Assembly (NCBI GenBank): GCA_027475525.1
Contig: JAMWFC010000016.1
Coordinates: forward strand, 124,001-188,000
DNA length: 64,000 bases
Origin: Macrolepiota albuminosa
Lineage: Eukaryota > Basidiomycota > Agaricomycetes > Agaricales > Agaricaceae
Reading direction: 5' to 3'
Part shown: in pieces, positions 43,454 through 55,583 of the stretch
Numbering within the stretch: position 1 is the stretch's first letter
Layout of the letters: every line of letters starts with the position of its first letter
Notes under the pieces: model-generated
Told to the model about the DNA's origin: nothing
Seen by the model: only the letters and a program-made list of their open reading frames with translations
The model's database searches: none
Made by a program: the position numbers and the translations under genes

Positions 43454-44479
43454 CCCTGTCCGCCCACTGATCCAGAAGCAGCTTTGAAATATCGGTTATA
43501 CGATATCGGACATCCTGTTGCAAGTCTATAGTGTGTCTCGAACAAATATCCGACGTACGTGATATCCTTTGTTTCCTTTGCTGCGCCCTCATTAGTCTTA
43601 TCTCTGATTTTATTGAATATCTGCAGTGGATTCACGAGACTAACGTCCATCACTGCCCATCATGCATGCTTCTCTGTATCTTGGACCCTTTGTCTGCTGC
43701 TCCAGTTCCTCTCCAATCTCAGTCGGTGACCCTCGGGTTCAGATTCGACCATATCTTTTCCATAGTCTGTGCACTCTTTCAGCAGCGTCACTCGAAGATG
43801 AATTGCGCCTCACCGACGCTCCCTTCTGACTCGACATACAGACTTTTCGACACAGACGATGAGACTTACCCAGAGTTCGAGTTCACACGTGTTTTGTCAT
43901 CATCATTGTTTACGACAGATATGAAGGAGACTTCGGCGAGGCTTTTGAACATTGTAGGACTGACAGTTCTGCTTCTTGCGTTGCTGCCTCAGTAACTCTC
44001 GGCTTATACGCGTTTGCAACACTCCTTTCGACTTCTTTGTTCGGATGCGTCTTTCGTCGATTCACCCTTCCCACATCCATTATTTTCGTTTCTCCCAGCC
44101 GATGCAATCCAATTTGAAACCGGTCATAGTGTATCTGTATCTACTACTCCCATACCTGTATCCATTATTTGTCCATCCATTTAAATAATTAGCTGATGAA
44201 ATTGCTTGTGACCAGAGCGATTGATATCGGTTGCAGTACAGCCTCACCTTCAATGTGGTGTTAAACATATCCCAGCTATTTCTGATGACCAGATCTGGAT
44301 GTACACACTATATCGTAAGGTGCAAACAAATGTTCGTTGATTAAGGAATGGTAGATCAACCGACGCTATCTCACGGTTTCAGCAGTTTCCACGCGCAATT
44401 ACGGTCGTTCGCGGGGTATCACATGTATATATGTATTCCATGAGAGATTTGGGGATGCACAATATACATACAAAACATT

Positions 44480-44650
44480 GACGACCCAGAGACTCGGTGA
44501 CGAGTCTTTCGATATGTGTGGAGTAAGAAGTATCTACCCGCCTCTTAGCTCATTCCATTAGTTTGCCGGCGGTATAAACACAGTCATTCATTCATTTGTG
44601 CCGATATTGAGGACCCGGAGACTCGGCGAAGAGTCTTTCAATGTGCGGGG
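44480..44650. repeat. Duplicated hairpin-forming segment upstream of the tRNA
   Basis: GACCCAGAGACTCGGTGACG (from 44482) and GACCCGGAGACTCGGCGAAG (from about 44611) are two copies of one about 40-bp segment, 129 bp apart. Each contains the inverted repeat AGACTCG...CGAGTCT or a near version of it. Confidence 0.6.
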
Positions 44651-44789
44651 TGAGACGTATTGTAATAGGTCCTGCCATGAATGCATCAGACAAGAATACG
44701 ATCCTATGGTCCGGAGTGATGGGATTGGGATTTGCGGCAACAGAGCTTTGAACCTCTTCATAGATAGTCTTTAGCAAGAAGGCATACTG

Positions 44790-44881
44790 TCGGATATGGT
44801 GTAACGGCTAACATTGCCGCCTCTCATGAATTTGTAGATCCGGTGCACGCGGCAGCTCGGGGTTCGATTCCCCGTATCCGA
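44790..44881 (+). tRNA. trnE(CUC): tRNA-Glu (anticodon CUC) with a 21-nt intron
   Basis: The acceptor stem TCGGATA pairs with TATCCGA. The D-arm GTGTAACGGCTAACAT and the anticodon stem GCCGC/GCGGC follow. The loop CTCTCA places CTC at 34-36 (44823-44825). An intron (44827-44847) interrupts directly after A37, the standard nuclear position. The T-arm GGGGTTCGATTCCCC has the B-box. It reads GAG codons. Confidence 0.93.
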
Positions 44882-44882
44882 A

Positions 44883-44889
44883 TTTTTTT
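44883..44889 (+). terminator. RNA polymerase III terminator
   Basis: Seven T residues start two bases after the tRNA 3' end. Confidence 0.85.
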
Positions 44890-45997
44890 GTGTGTAGCCT
44901 CATGCCCTTTTTGCCTCGATATCCTTCCTCTATCTAGTTGAGATTTGAGTATCACTTGGACAAGAGGATATATAACTATCAAATGATATGAGCTATAGTT
45001 TTTCACCAATACTCGTTTATCCGGATTGAGAGCATCATGATCTGTTAGACGGAAGGGACTCTGTAGGAATTGTATCTGTGACGGGCACAAAAACGGACAA
45101 TATTTACGACGGTTGGCAAGTTCCTCAACAATCGTGTCGTCGACACCGATCCAGACTCGACTCACTATCCTGGTAATATGAGACATTCTGGAATCGTATA
45201 CATAGGTGTTTCGTCTTATCATAGAAAGCTGGGTACAAACTGGACCTGGGGTAAATGAGCGCCCCAACTCCCTGTATAGACCATATACTGAAGAGAACTC
45301 GATGCCCTTGGCGTCTGACTTGCAAGACCAACTTCTCAATGTCAAGATGGTTATTCGTTAGACGGAGAAGCTCGAAGTTGTAGATTCCATGCCAGAAGCT
45401 TGTGATATGTCATGTCGATTGACCAATGTTTGGAGACCCACCTAAATAGGTTGGTCAGAAGACATATGGGTCTACATGGCCACATGTACAAGCTGAGAAA
45501 GAACTATCATTTTATACTGGAATACCTTTCCGTTCCGCCGGCACACAAAGGGAAGTAAGTACGGAGCACGAAATAGGAGCTGCGCCGAACAAGAAAGTAA
45601 GAAACGGTCGAGAAGACCAGGCAGAATTAAAGAGACCCATGAAGGGGAGATTGATCTCGCTAAATGAACCGCAAGGAAGTGGAGCGGAGCACGTTGTGGA
45701 TCAATCCCTAATTTCTGTTTAAGGCAAGTCTTTCTCCTTTTGCTAATCAAAAATTAATTCTTCATTCAATTATGCACCGTATGCGACCCTTTTCGCTTGG
45801 CAAATTGCGAAACGTAAGGTAAACGGAATTTTCTTCCCTGACTGTTCTCGCTCCCACTTGTGCTCTATGCTTCCAGCGTAGCTCTCATCTTGTCCCCTTA
45901 TTTTTTGAGTCCTTCATTTGTCCCCTCACGCTCTTTACACTATTTGAAGGCGCACTCTCTCGATTTTTTCTCTTTTATTAGAGAAAATCGATTTCAG
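44890..45997. other. Intergenic and probable 5' UTR
   Basis: Nothing is recognised except pyrimidine-rich sequence at about 45830-45990 before the SH3 protein. That is typical of fungal promoters and 5' UTRs. Confidence 0.45.
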
Positions 45998-47776
45998 ATG
46001 AACTTCGCCAGGCAGAAGCGGAATCATGCACGTATCAGCCGTCGCTACGCCCCACTAGAGGCTCGGGCACCTGCTTTAATCACGCTTCCTATATCCATGC
46101 CCTCAATACCCCTTCTTGGTCCCTTGATCACTCCATTAATCGCAGGAACAAATAAGCCGGTCACTAAGACATCGAAATCTAAGCCCACCCATACGCCGCC
46201 AGCGGGGGAAACGACCCCAACTCCCAGTCCAACAACCCCTCCAGCGCCAGACCCAACGACGGCCGTGTACGACAACGGTGGGACTGACCCTATCGACACT
46301 AGCAGATCGAACGAATTTTCAACCTCGAGTTCCGTTGATGTCGTTGATGGTAAGACAACGGTTATCGATACTGGTGCTGGTTCCACCAGTGTTAGGACGG
46401 GAGGTAGCACATCGTCTCTACCCCAACCGTCTGGCGCGTCTGGCACTGCCCATATCGGAGGACATGGGTCGGGAAACGGTTCCGGTGGCGATAGTGCTTT
46501 GAGTTCACCTCCAGGAAATGATATCAACTTGAATGGATCCATTGCGAGTGTTGCTGGTAACACGAATCCGACTAGCGGTACTGGCAGTAATAGCCTAGGA
46601 GGCGGTCTTGTTAATGGTGGGCATGGCAATGCCGACCCAGTCGCCTCAGAAGCTACAGCTTCCTTCGTAAAAGGCTCTTCAGGTTCAACTGCCTTGCCTG
46701 GCCCTGACGGTACGAGCAACGCGGCAAATTCTGGTTCTAATCATGTTGGAGGTGCACTATCTGGTGGTGCCATCGCGGGTGTGGTGATTGTGGTTATGCT
46801 CGGCCTCATTGCTGTCATAGTCGTCCTTTTACGAGGACGTTACCGCGAACGTCGTTCGGAGCAAAGGAATCGGTGGTGGAATAGGTCTGGAACTCGCCTC
46901 AGTGCACAGAGCGATTCCTCTCCAAGCGTAAGCCGCGCCAGTATCCGTAGCAGCTTCGAGACTACCATGGATTATGGGCAAACCCCAAGATTCAGCATCT
47001 CCATTCAGAGTGTTCCTTCTCTTCCGCCTATGGCTGAAGTTAGAGGCGGGGACAATATCCAACTCTTTAGTCCCAACTCAGCCATCCCTGACTCTCCTAT
47101 GCTGATCGCGTTTGACAATTCAAAGGTTCCAGGTGAAATTGCGGTAAACAATCGAACTTCCACTCACAGTGTCGCGAGTAGTAGGAGTGGGTCGCATTAT
47201 CTTGCCATTCCTAATGGCGATGACCGGGACACTTCTTCACCGGTGTGCGTTCGACCGTTCTCGCCCTCAGAATCGTTTTCATTTCCTATGCCCCCTAAAA
47301 CTCAATCCGGAGACTCAAGCTCAAGTCGACCGATGAGTATGGTTACACTACACAGTGGTTCTCGTTCTTTGAAGGGTGGAACAGCAGCTGTTCCTGCCCT
47401 GCCCTCCAACCCCTTTGCGGACCCTTCCAATCCCTTCTCTGACCCTCTCTCGCCTACTGTCGACTTTGCGGAAGTCAAACCCATTCGACGTCCATTCAAA
47501 GGCACGCGTCATGACGAGCTCACGGTTACTATCACGGACTCTGTCAAGATTTTGCGCCTCTTCGATGACGGCTGGGCACTTGTGGAGAAGCTGCCAGCTT
47601 TCGAAGAAATCCTCGCAAAGCAAGGGAAAAACATACACCGACTTCAAGGTCTGATCCCTATTGAATGTTTCCGCGCGAAGGGCGAGGATGTATCGACTTT
47701 CTCCTCTGAGAAGAGGGTATCCAGTGCTCTCTATCAGGAACATCTCAATTCTGTGGACACCGTAACGGCAATATGA
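45998..47776 (+). CDS. Membrane protein with C-terminal SH3 domain (Fus1-like layout)
   Basis: The frame from MNFARQKRNHAR gives 592 aa. An in-frame Met at 45860 would add 46 residues encoded by pyrimidine-rich, UTR-like DNA, so I prefer the later start. Residues about 60-255 are a Ser/Thr/Gly/Pro-rich, probably O-glycosylated stalk. A transmembrane helix is at about 258-280 (GVVIVVMLGLIAVIVVLL), followed by RGRYRERR, which fixes the cytosolic side. The tail is low-complexity and Ser-rich with two NPF motifs (SNPFADPSNPFSDP), then an SH3 domain at about 498-565 (HDELTVTITDSVKILRLFDDGWALVE, cited as DELTV, FDDGWALV and LQGLIPIECF). Fungal proteins with this layout, such as yeast Fus1, act at sites of polarised growth or cell fusion. 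Function here is inferred from layout only. Confidence 0.8.
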   Translation: MNFARQKRNHARISRRYAPLEARAPALITLPISMPSIPLLGPLITPLIAGTNKPVTKTSKSKPTHTPPAGETTPTPSPTTPPAPDPTTAVYDNGGTDPIDTSRSNEFSTSSSVDVVDGKTTVIDTGAGSTSVRTGGSTSSLPQPSGASGTAHIGGHGSGNGSGGDSALSSPPGNDINLNGSIASVAGNTNPTSGTGSNSLGGGLVNGGHGNADPVASEATASFVKGSSGSTALPGPDGTSNAANSGSNHVGGALSGGAIAGVVIVVMLGLIAVIVVLLRGRYRERRSEQRNRWWNRSGTRLSAQSDSSPSVSRASIRSSFETTMDYGQTPRFSISIQSVPSLPPMAEVRGGDNIQLFSPNSAIPDSPMLIAFDNSKVPGEIAVNNRTSTHSVASSRSGSHYLAIPNGDDRDTSSPVCVRPFSPSESFSFPMPPKTQSGDSSSSRPMSMVTLHSGSRSLKGGTAAVPALPSNPFADPSNPFSDPLSPTVDFAEVKPIRRPFKGTRHDELTVTITDSVKILRLFDDGWALVEKLPAFEEILAKQGKNIHRLQGLIPIECFRAKGEDVSTFSSEKRVSSALYQEHLNSVDTVTAI

Positions 47777-50700
47777 GGTAAATTTTTTCAACTTTGTTTC
47801 AGCTGTAGTGTGCTTTTTAATTGACAAATTACCCCTAGGCCTTGAAGTGACCTTTCACGTTCGCATATTCTTACCTACGATCTGTACGCCTATCCAGGCA
47901 GGTTGAGATGTATTCCTCATTTCAAAATTAGAAGGGTCGCCTATTTGTTCTACGAATGACAGACAATCTATCCTACTTCGGAAACCTTTTTTATTAATAC
48001 TGCATTTCTAGCATCGCTGTCACTTGATACCTACTGTTGTACTTGTTCTGTATCCTCTCTTGTGGAACATTCTCTTTCTGGAGGACAATGACTACTTAAA
48101 TTATTTTGCGAAGATGTTGCCTTGGAAGCTTTTTCTTTTGCCAGAGCGACGGATGAATCTCAACATGTCCACGTGAGCAACGGTTTCGATCACAGTTCTG
48201 AGTTCAGTCTAGGACAAGTGCAATCATCTTCGAAACTACGGAGTTTTATCGACGACTACTGTCTTGGGTCTCCTTGACACCATTCTTGACCTTTATTATA
48301 GTTGAAAACGTGGTGAAAGTATAGATCCTTTGATTGAGGTATGTAATGCTCCTCGGTTAACGTCGAATATCGAGGTACTCAATGGATGGCAGTGTTCATA
48401 CTTATGCTTATGTCTGCTAGGACGTGGCCTGGGTTACGCCTTTCATCCCTATTTCTTTGGATCTCTAATCCTTCGCCTCTCGGAGCGGCGCTGTATCCTT
48501 TGCACGACATTGATTTACAGGAGATGAGATCGCTTTATAAGGTTGCTATCTATGGAGCTGTTTCGCCTTCGTTTTGAAAATCTGCTCTCTTGCCTGTCGT
48601 TCTCGCTGGCGAAGATGAGCTCACAAGGTACGTCAAGGAGGTAAGGCTCCAGTCGAGAACGTGGTATCAACTGTCATACAAACTGAACATCGGTCTATGG
48701 CAAACCTTGAATCAAACTCTTCGGATATGTGGCTTGCCTGTGTCGATTTGAGCTGATCCCCGTCCCGAGATGCCATTCATAAAATTTCATCGTGGCGATA
48801 GCCCTCTCAAACGCCATAGGGGCGGCCACGTAATGCAATAGGGCCTCGACCCTGCGCATTACTGTAGCTTTGAATCTAGTGCTTGCTTGATGGAATTCCC
48901 AGACCTCTCGAGACCATTATCTACTCGCCTCCATGACGAGAAAGAACGCTTCTGGGTGAATAGACTTATCCATGGCGTTAACAAGATCCGATCCATAACG
49001 AGCCCCTCGAATACCACTATGAATAGACGCCATTCGTCCCAGAATGACGAGCGACGAGCTCTAGCCTTCGATGATCCAGTCTTCATGACAGGCGCTCCGC
49101 CGACTTTCAATCCTATAACTTCAGTTGTGAACCCCCTTTATTTCATAAGGTGGCCACGTGGTAATTCCAAATCCTGCAACGCCCGATTGTAAACTTCGTT
49201 CGATATTTGCGTGCTCCATCAGTCTTTCAAGCTTAGAAGGTTCCGTAATAATCAGGATCTGCCAATTACCCGTTTATCGTCTTGAATTGCCAGATGGGCA
49301 CAAATAATACCACATGAATAAAACGGGCTTTTCATTGGTTTATGAGTCCTGCCTTCATTTTATTCATTCCTTAAATAAGGCCAGTCATTTTGCCTCTGAC
49401 ATTTTGCGCAAAAATGACATTGTATATTGCATATATAGCACGTTTGACTCATCAGGATTGGGGCTGCTTAGTTAATAATCGTCGCTTTTGCGGCCTACTC
49501 CAACCAATGACTGTACACTTGGATAATCCATGCCATCGGAGGTTTCTCAATACCGTTCCTACTGCTTCTACCCACCTCCTTATTTTTACAATCCACTTAT
49601 GGCTCATGGAGATAACGCGCGGCTCCTTGTAGGCATCATATGGACACGGACTCTCTCTTCACATTATGGCACAAACGGAAGTGTACTGAATAATTCATAG
49701 CTGGTAATCCTTTGCATCGAGAGATGTTCAATAGAACCTAACTTCTCTGTACTGGAAGCTGCAGTCATACTGCAGCCGTTGGAGGCATCAGAATGATCAC
49801 GCGGTCTGACCTGTCGATGGATATCGCGAGATCGAAAAGACTGGTATATCCCTTGCACCCGAATAGAAGCCAAGTCACGTATATCGACCTGCAAGCCCCT
49901 CACAGGTGCGTTCAATGGCTTTCCCTAATTTCTGAGGTTTGACAGTACTAGGAAACAGTGAGTGGTCATTTATTATTGTACATGTGCTCCTTATTTATGT
50001 AAGATCGCAGATGACCTGGTTCTTGTTGAGGTTTTAAGCTCTCAGTAGTGAAAAGCGGGATATCATAAATAGACATTCCATGATGTTGTCGCATGTCTCC
50101 GAAAATTGATCAATATCGTTTTACTGTAAAAAAAATTATCAACTTGGTATACAACACGCCGAGATACTTTTTCAGAAAATTGCAAATCATACTCTCGAGA
50201 AATTCCGACGTTGGGACGGAACCATCATCCTGCCTCGTTGTATGAAAATGACGAGGATTGCATATACTTACGCCTCATGCCTAGAGTCCGAGGACGGTCA
50301 CCCACCGAATTCAATTATCTTTGATCTCGTGCCCTCGGCATGTTCATAAGACCAAGTTCGGACGTGAAAGGAACGAAACAACCCCACTATCCTTCGCAAA
50401 CGGGGACCCAGCATTAGCCAAATGCTACCTTTACCTGACAATGGATTTTGAATCTCCAAACTCTTCATCCAAAGCTCATCCAAAAAATAGATAATAATTC
50501 GTTCAGGTACAGGATAGTTCCTAACCTCGCGCATCGTGTAGAGCGTTTAGATAAAGCCAAGAATTCTGGGTTTGAAAAAGTCCCAATCCACAGGTCACCC
50601 GTAGTCGCTTTTGCACTCCGTCGGAAAACCGATGATACGGTCGGTGCGGGTACCGACAGAGGACGGAACACCCAGGTAGGTAGATGCGAATCGGACTTTA

Positions 50701-52281
50701 GGTGGTGCTGCGGTGTGCCTTCCAAGAAATGGATAGGAAGAGGATACTCTCTTGGGAGGCACATAGCCAAGAATGAACGTTGTAGTGCCTGAGGGACCGA
50801 AAAATATTTTTTACAAGGCTGGCGACAGTCGATTAGTGGCGATGGGTGAGGTTTTACACTCACGACCAATCATGACGTTGTCGAAGATGGTTGTCGTTAA
50901 TGAAAGACATTTAGTGCACTATCAAGGGCAAAACCCGCGGATTAATGGAGGCAAAGTTGGTACATGACATTTGCCACTTGGAGAGACATTCTCCGCCAAT
51001 TCTTTTTCTGACTGTGCAGACCTGTTCTAATTCTCCAAGGTAGATCAGTTCGTCCTTCCTAAGACCCTTTGAGGGAGGTTATTTTGTGTTGACAAAAGTA
51101 CCGACCGGTCAGGAAAGGGATGCTTCTTTGTCTATAAGTCTCCCCAAACATGGACTCTTTGGAGCGTTGCCGCAAAAGTCCGAGCATAAAGAAGTGTTCA
51201 AACCCTCTACCAGTAATGCAGGAATGGCAAACACCAGGCTATTGCTGACTTGCGTACTCCTCAGGATCGCGTGTTGAAACGGGTCCGAGTTGGACGGAAG
51301 GCCTTGAGCGGTTTTCTCAAGTAAGCTGGAAGTTTGCATTATTGATGCACCAACGTTGTACAGGATTTATGGTCTGTTCTCTCCCAATAAATAAGGGTCG
51401 CATTTCCGATTCACGGGTCAAAACAACTAACTGACGAAGGACCCACAGCCGGGCAAGATATGACTTCCTACTTGTCCCGGCATGTGAGGGAGTCCTTTCA
51501 AAGGACCGGGACATTGTAACGTGACTCATTCGTGATGTCGTTATTAGGGAAAAAAGTATGGTATAACCGGAGTGTCGAAAACCCTCTTGACCTATTTGGG
51601 TGAATCGTTGAATTCGTATATTCATGAAAAGTTCCAAACTAGTCTTCGACCGCAATAAACAGGACTCAGGACAGAGCATACATATCTCGGAATCATCGGA
51701 AAATTGTCCGTAATCGTAGGCACCGGGGCTGTCTGTTGTCAGTTTTTTTTCTCGAAACCGGAGCTTTGAAAAAACTGAGTCCGCTTCAGCGACGATGGTT
51801 TTGGAGCCATAAACAGTTAGTCCAGGAACAAATGAGAATGAAGTAACTGCTTCAGTAACTCAGTTCAAGGGGAGTCCAACTAACACGTGAGCTTGGGAGA
51901 AACTGGGACACATCCTTCAGTTTGGCTTCTCGTCTTCTTTTCATAACTCCATTCATCCTCCTTGCTAAAATCGGCAGAAATATAAGAACGATGTGGAAAT
52001 TACAATCGCGAAGTTTAGAGCTATGGTGTTATAATATTGGTGTATATCTCCACACGTGGCCGATCTCGATCTGCGCTGAGGAATATGCAGGCTCGGCTCG
52101 AGCCAAATATAAAACAAAAGCTATTCTTGACCGGATTTCAGATCCTCCCATTGCTGCATTGCTTTTTTGATCTATCTCTTTCTTCGGCTGTCGACAACGC
52201 TGAGGGCTTTTCGCCATTCGCCTCACGACGCCAATCTTCACAGACGTCGATCCCTATTCCTTAGTTGACCTAGACTACGTC
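47777..52281. other. Long intergenic region
   Basis: 4.5 kb holds no recognised gene. Scattered short frames exist; the most codon-like is 48887-49192 (plus, 101 codons, MMEFPDLSRPLSTRLHDEK), which shows no domain. The sequence has host-like CpG content and no TE edges that I can see, so promoters or non-coding RNAs are possible. Confidence 0.4.
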
Positions 52282-55271
52282 ATGGATTTCAACCCAGTAA
52301 GGCAGCGATTTCCAGGTCTTCGCAGGAGTCAATTAATATTCCTTTAACAGTTCGAAATTTCGATTCCGCACATTGCCTATGCGTGTCTCGGTGCCTTTGT
52401 CGTAGTTGTGAGTCGTTTAAGGGCTGACAGTATTGGTCACGACTGATCACTATTCGATGTGTAGTTTGGCATGTTCTCGCTGCTTCTGCGCGAAAAGGTA
52501 CCTTCAATTATTCTTCTCGCGTGCAGGTCTCATGCTGCAGAGTAGCTGTATATCGGTGAGGCGTGTTGGGCTTTTTTATTCGGTGTCATTATCGGTGAGT
52601 GTACGTACGATTTTTTGTGGAGCGGTAGAGAAACCATTTTTCACCCAGGCCCCTACGGTGCAAACATATTCGATCCTCGAGACTGGGGAAATGGCAACGA
52701 GGATACCTCCAATATAATCACACTCGAGTTTACACGCGTCGTACTAGCAATAGGGGTCTTCGCCATTGGGGTTGAGTTGCCCAAGGCCTACATGATACGC
52801 CATTGGAAAAGTCTGCTATTCCTACTTTTTCCAGTGATGACTTGGGTGAATCCATTTGATGTTTCCGTGATCCTAGCTTACATTGCTCAGGGTTGGTTCG
52901 TTTCAGCTGGCCTTATCTGTGGTCTTATCCCCGGTCTCAACTTCCTATCGAGCCTGGTCGTTGCTGCATGCCTTACCCCCACTGACCCCATATTGGCTGC
53001 AGCAGTTGTTGGTGGAAAATGGGCTGACAAACATGTTCCCGCTCATATCCGACATCTTCTTGCCGCGGAGAGTGGTTGTAATGACGGAGCCGCGTACCCA
53101 TTCCTATTCATTGCACTTTACCTCATGTTCGACGCCCCAGATGTTGGAAACGCCATCCGCGATTGGTTTGTACGTTTGTGGCTCTGTGAGTTTTCATCTG
53201 AATCCACTCCTTCTCCCTACTTGACTGACTTTACTTTGCCTGTTTAACCTACAGATCAAATACTTCTGGGCATTATCATCGGTGCAATCCTCGGTTTTGC
53301 TTTCCGCCACCTAATGAAGTTCTGCCAACGGCATAACCTGATTGATCGGCACTCCTACGTCGCCCAGTACATCTCCCTCGCAATGCTTACCATGGGTGTA
53401 ACCATTCTCCTTGGTTCGGACGACCTGCTAGCAGCCTTCTCCTGCGGTGCAGCTTTTGCTTGGGATGGATTCTTCAATCGTCAAACAGAGGAATCAAATT
53501 TCAGTTCCGTGATTGACCTGTTGTTCAACATTGCAGCGTTCGTATACGTCGGTGCTTGGATGCCTTTTAGTGCCTTTCAAAACAAAGAGACTACACTCGC
53601 CGTTTGGAGGCTCATTGTCATCGCGATCTTGGTGTTCATCCTCCGTCGGCTTCCACCCATGATCGCACTCTATCGGTGGATACCGGACATCAAGACGTTC
53701 CGTGAGGCTATCTTCAGTGGACATTTTGGGCCAATAGGCATTGGTGAGTTGACTATCTAGCCCAGTCTAGCACCCAAGTTCTGAATGTCTGAGTGTCTCA
53801 GGTGCAATATTTATCTCAACCCTTGCAGAAGAATTTATTACGAAAGATGAACGGCTGCATAGTCACCAAGCTGAACTTCTTGCCGAAACTATCCAGCCAA
53901 TCGTTGCTTTCATGGTTCTCTGCTCTGTCGTTTTGCATGGTCTTTCCATCCCGTCCTTCTCCCTTGGTCGACGAGTGCATTCCGTCTCACGGACATGGTC
54001 ACGGCGTGATACGCTGACAAACCAACCAGAGTGGACAAATCAAGCGCGTATAGTTGAGCGAGGAGGAGAGGAGATAGTTATCAACCGCGACAACGTCATG
54101 GAGCGCGGTGAGCTGTGTACGGAGAAGCCTGAGGACTCGTTATCACGACTGACAGGTTCGGAGCTGAGAACGCCGAGTGTAACTGTGGCAGGTGCAGGCG
54201 AAGACGAGCGCAGTATAGGTTCAGAGAAGTTGGAGCCACCGACCGAAGGCCAACCAGACGCAGAGCATTATGAAGGTGCAGTGGAGACTGAGTGGTTGGA
54301 ACCACACAGAAGGGTGATTGAACGTCAGCCGAGTCACGGGGAAGATGTGAGTCTCTCTTGCCTTGGACCAACTCTGACTAACTAAATGACTCTATATGGC
54401 CCAGGTTGAAGTTGAGGTTGTCAACGATAATCCAGGGAGCACACAAAGCTTGGTTGCCCAGATTCAACATTCACTTGGCCTTTGTCATGGGCACAAGCAA
54501 CTCAAGGGTGAAATGGCAAGTGAGACCACGAAAAGCAAATTGGAGGAAATTGAACTTGAAGTAAAGGACGCGCTGGAGACGCACACCAACCGCGATGATA
54601 ACATTGCCGGACCTGATAATGCACGGAGTGACGACGAAGATGAGGCTTGGGCATCAGAATCTGAAGCGAGTGAGAGCGAACAATATCTACAGGCTGGTGT
54701 TGGACCCTCTAAAAGGAGAGTAAAGGCACACTCCGTACGACGACAACCTTCGAGTTCCAGTCGACATCGAGGACGTCGGCGATTGTCCAGCCAGAGACCC
54801 AATCCTCCCTTTGCAACTGATTTTCAATCACAATCTACAGTGCCGGGCTCAAGTCCAGAAGCATCATCAACGTCACCAACCCCTGGTATTTCGCCCGAGG
54901 AAGAGGAGTCCCGGGGACGATCTTACCCCACTCACGCACATTTTGCTTCCGAGCCCCATCCATACAGCATCATGGCTTCCAACGGTTCTCTTTTCGCGCC
55001 AGGGAGCCCACGGACATGGACTGGTCGACATCGACATCGCCGCCCTGGGACAGCAGACAACTCCATCGTGCGCCCGGGAACTGGAGATAGCTCACTTCGC
55101 AATGCGCGTGTGTCGCACATCAGAATGCTTCATTCATCCCCGCCCACGAGAAAAGCATCTCCATCACGTTCTGTACGATTTATGGATGAAAAGGGGGATG
55201 ACTCTGAGGTCAAGGATAAGGTGTCGTTCGATATCGGGCGCCGAAGCCCATCAGAAACAAGAAGAACATGA
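52282..55271 (+). CDS. NHA1: Plasma-membrane Na+/H+ antiporter (CPA1, Nha1/Sod2 family)
   Basis: Nine exons fit an 848-aa protein: 52282-52296, 52351-52407, 52465-52497, 52546-52594, 52649-52845, 52891-53185, 53255-53743, 53802-54346 and 54405-55271. All introns are GT-AG and the phases agree. Residues 1-about 430 form the multi-helix exchanger: IPHIAYACLGAFVVV, then PYGANIFDPRDWG, ACLTPTDPILAAAVVGGKW at about 145, and AESGCNDGAAYPF at about 178, whose ND pair is the ion-binding signature of this family. The rest is a long hydrophilic acidic and Ser/Arg-rich cytosolic tail, as in Nha1. It exports Na+ (and probably K+) in exchange for protons. The first exon has only five codons. The 45-nt intron 52846-52890 has no stop and is a multiple of three, so retention would add 15 residues. 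Confidence 0.93.
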
Positions 55272-55583
55272 TTGATGATATAATACCTAATTCGTATACG
55301 ATGGAGGGTTGTAAAACCGAGATAGGGCACGCATCCGGTATCTGGGACATGCATGACCATTTGAATTGATTGATTGATTGGTTGCTGTTTTCGTTATGCA
55401 TATAATGTCATATAATGTCTCGTATGTTATGTTTTTGATGCTCTGCATCTTATCATTTGGTCCCGAATGGAGTCCTAATGTTCTTTTGGGATCAAATTTC
55501 TTTCGTATACATAGAATAGAGTGTATTTGTAGATGTTCATCTTATAATACAGAGATAGATGCGTTGATGGCGGGCTCATTTCT
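55272..55583. other. Convergent 3' flanks
   Basis: The antiporter and the monooxygenase end 312 bp apart, tail to tail. The sequence is T-rich with no further feature. Confidence 0.6.

Noticed and set aside
44824..45345. Minus-strand frame of 173 codons across the tRNA
   Set aside because: Its end is simply the translated complement of the tRNA T-arm and acceptor, a common false gene call, and the rest has no domain.
46045..46719. Long antisense frame opposite the Ser/Gly/Pro-rich stalk of the SH3 protein
   Set aside because: Low-complexity coding sequence often leaves the opposite strand open; it has no start context or domain.
50448..50869. Overlapping open frames on both strands in the long intergenic region
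   Set aside because: Neither shows a recognisable domain or consistent exon structure; they look like chance frames.
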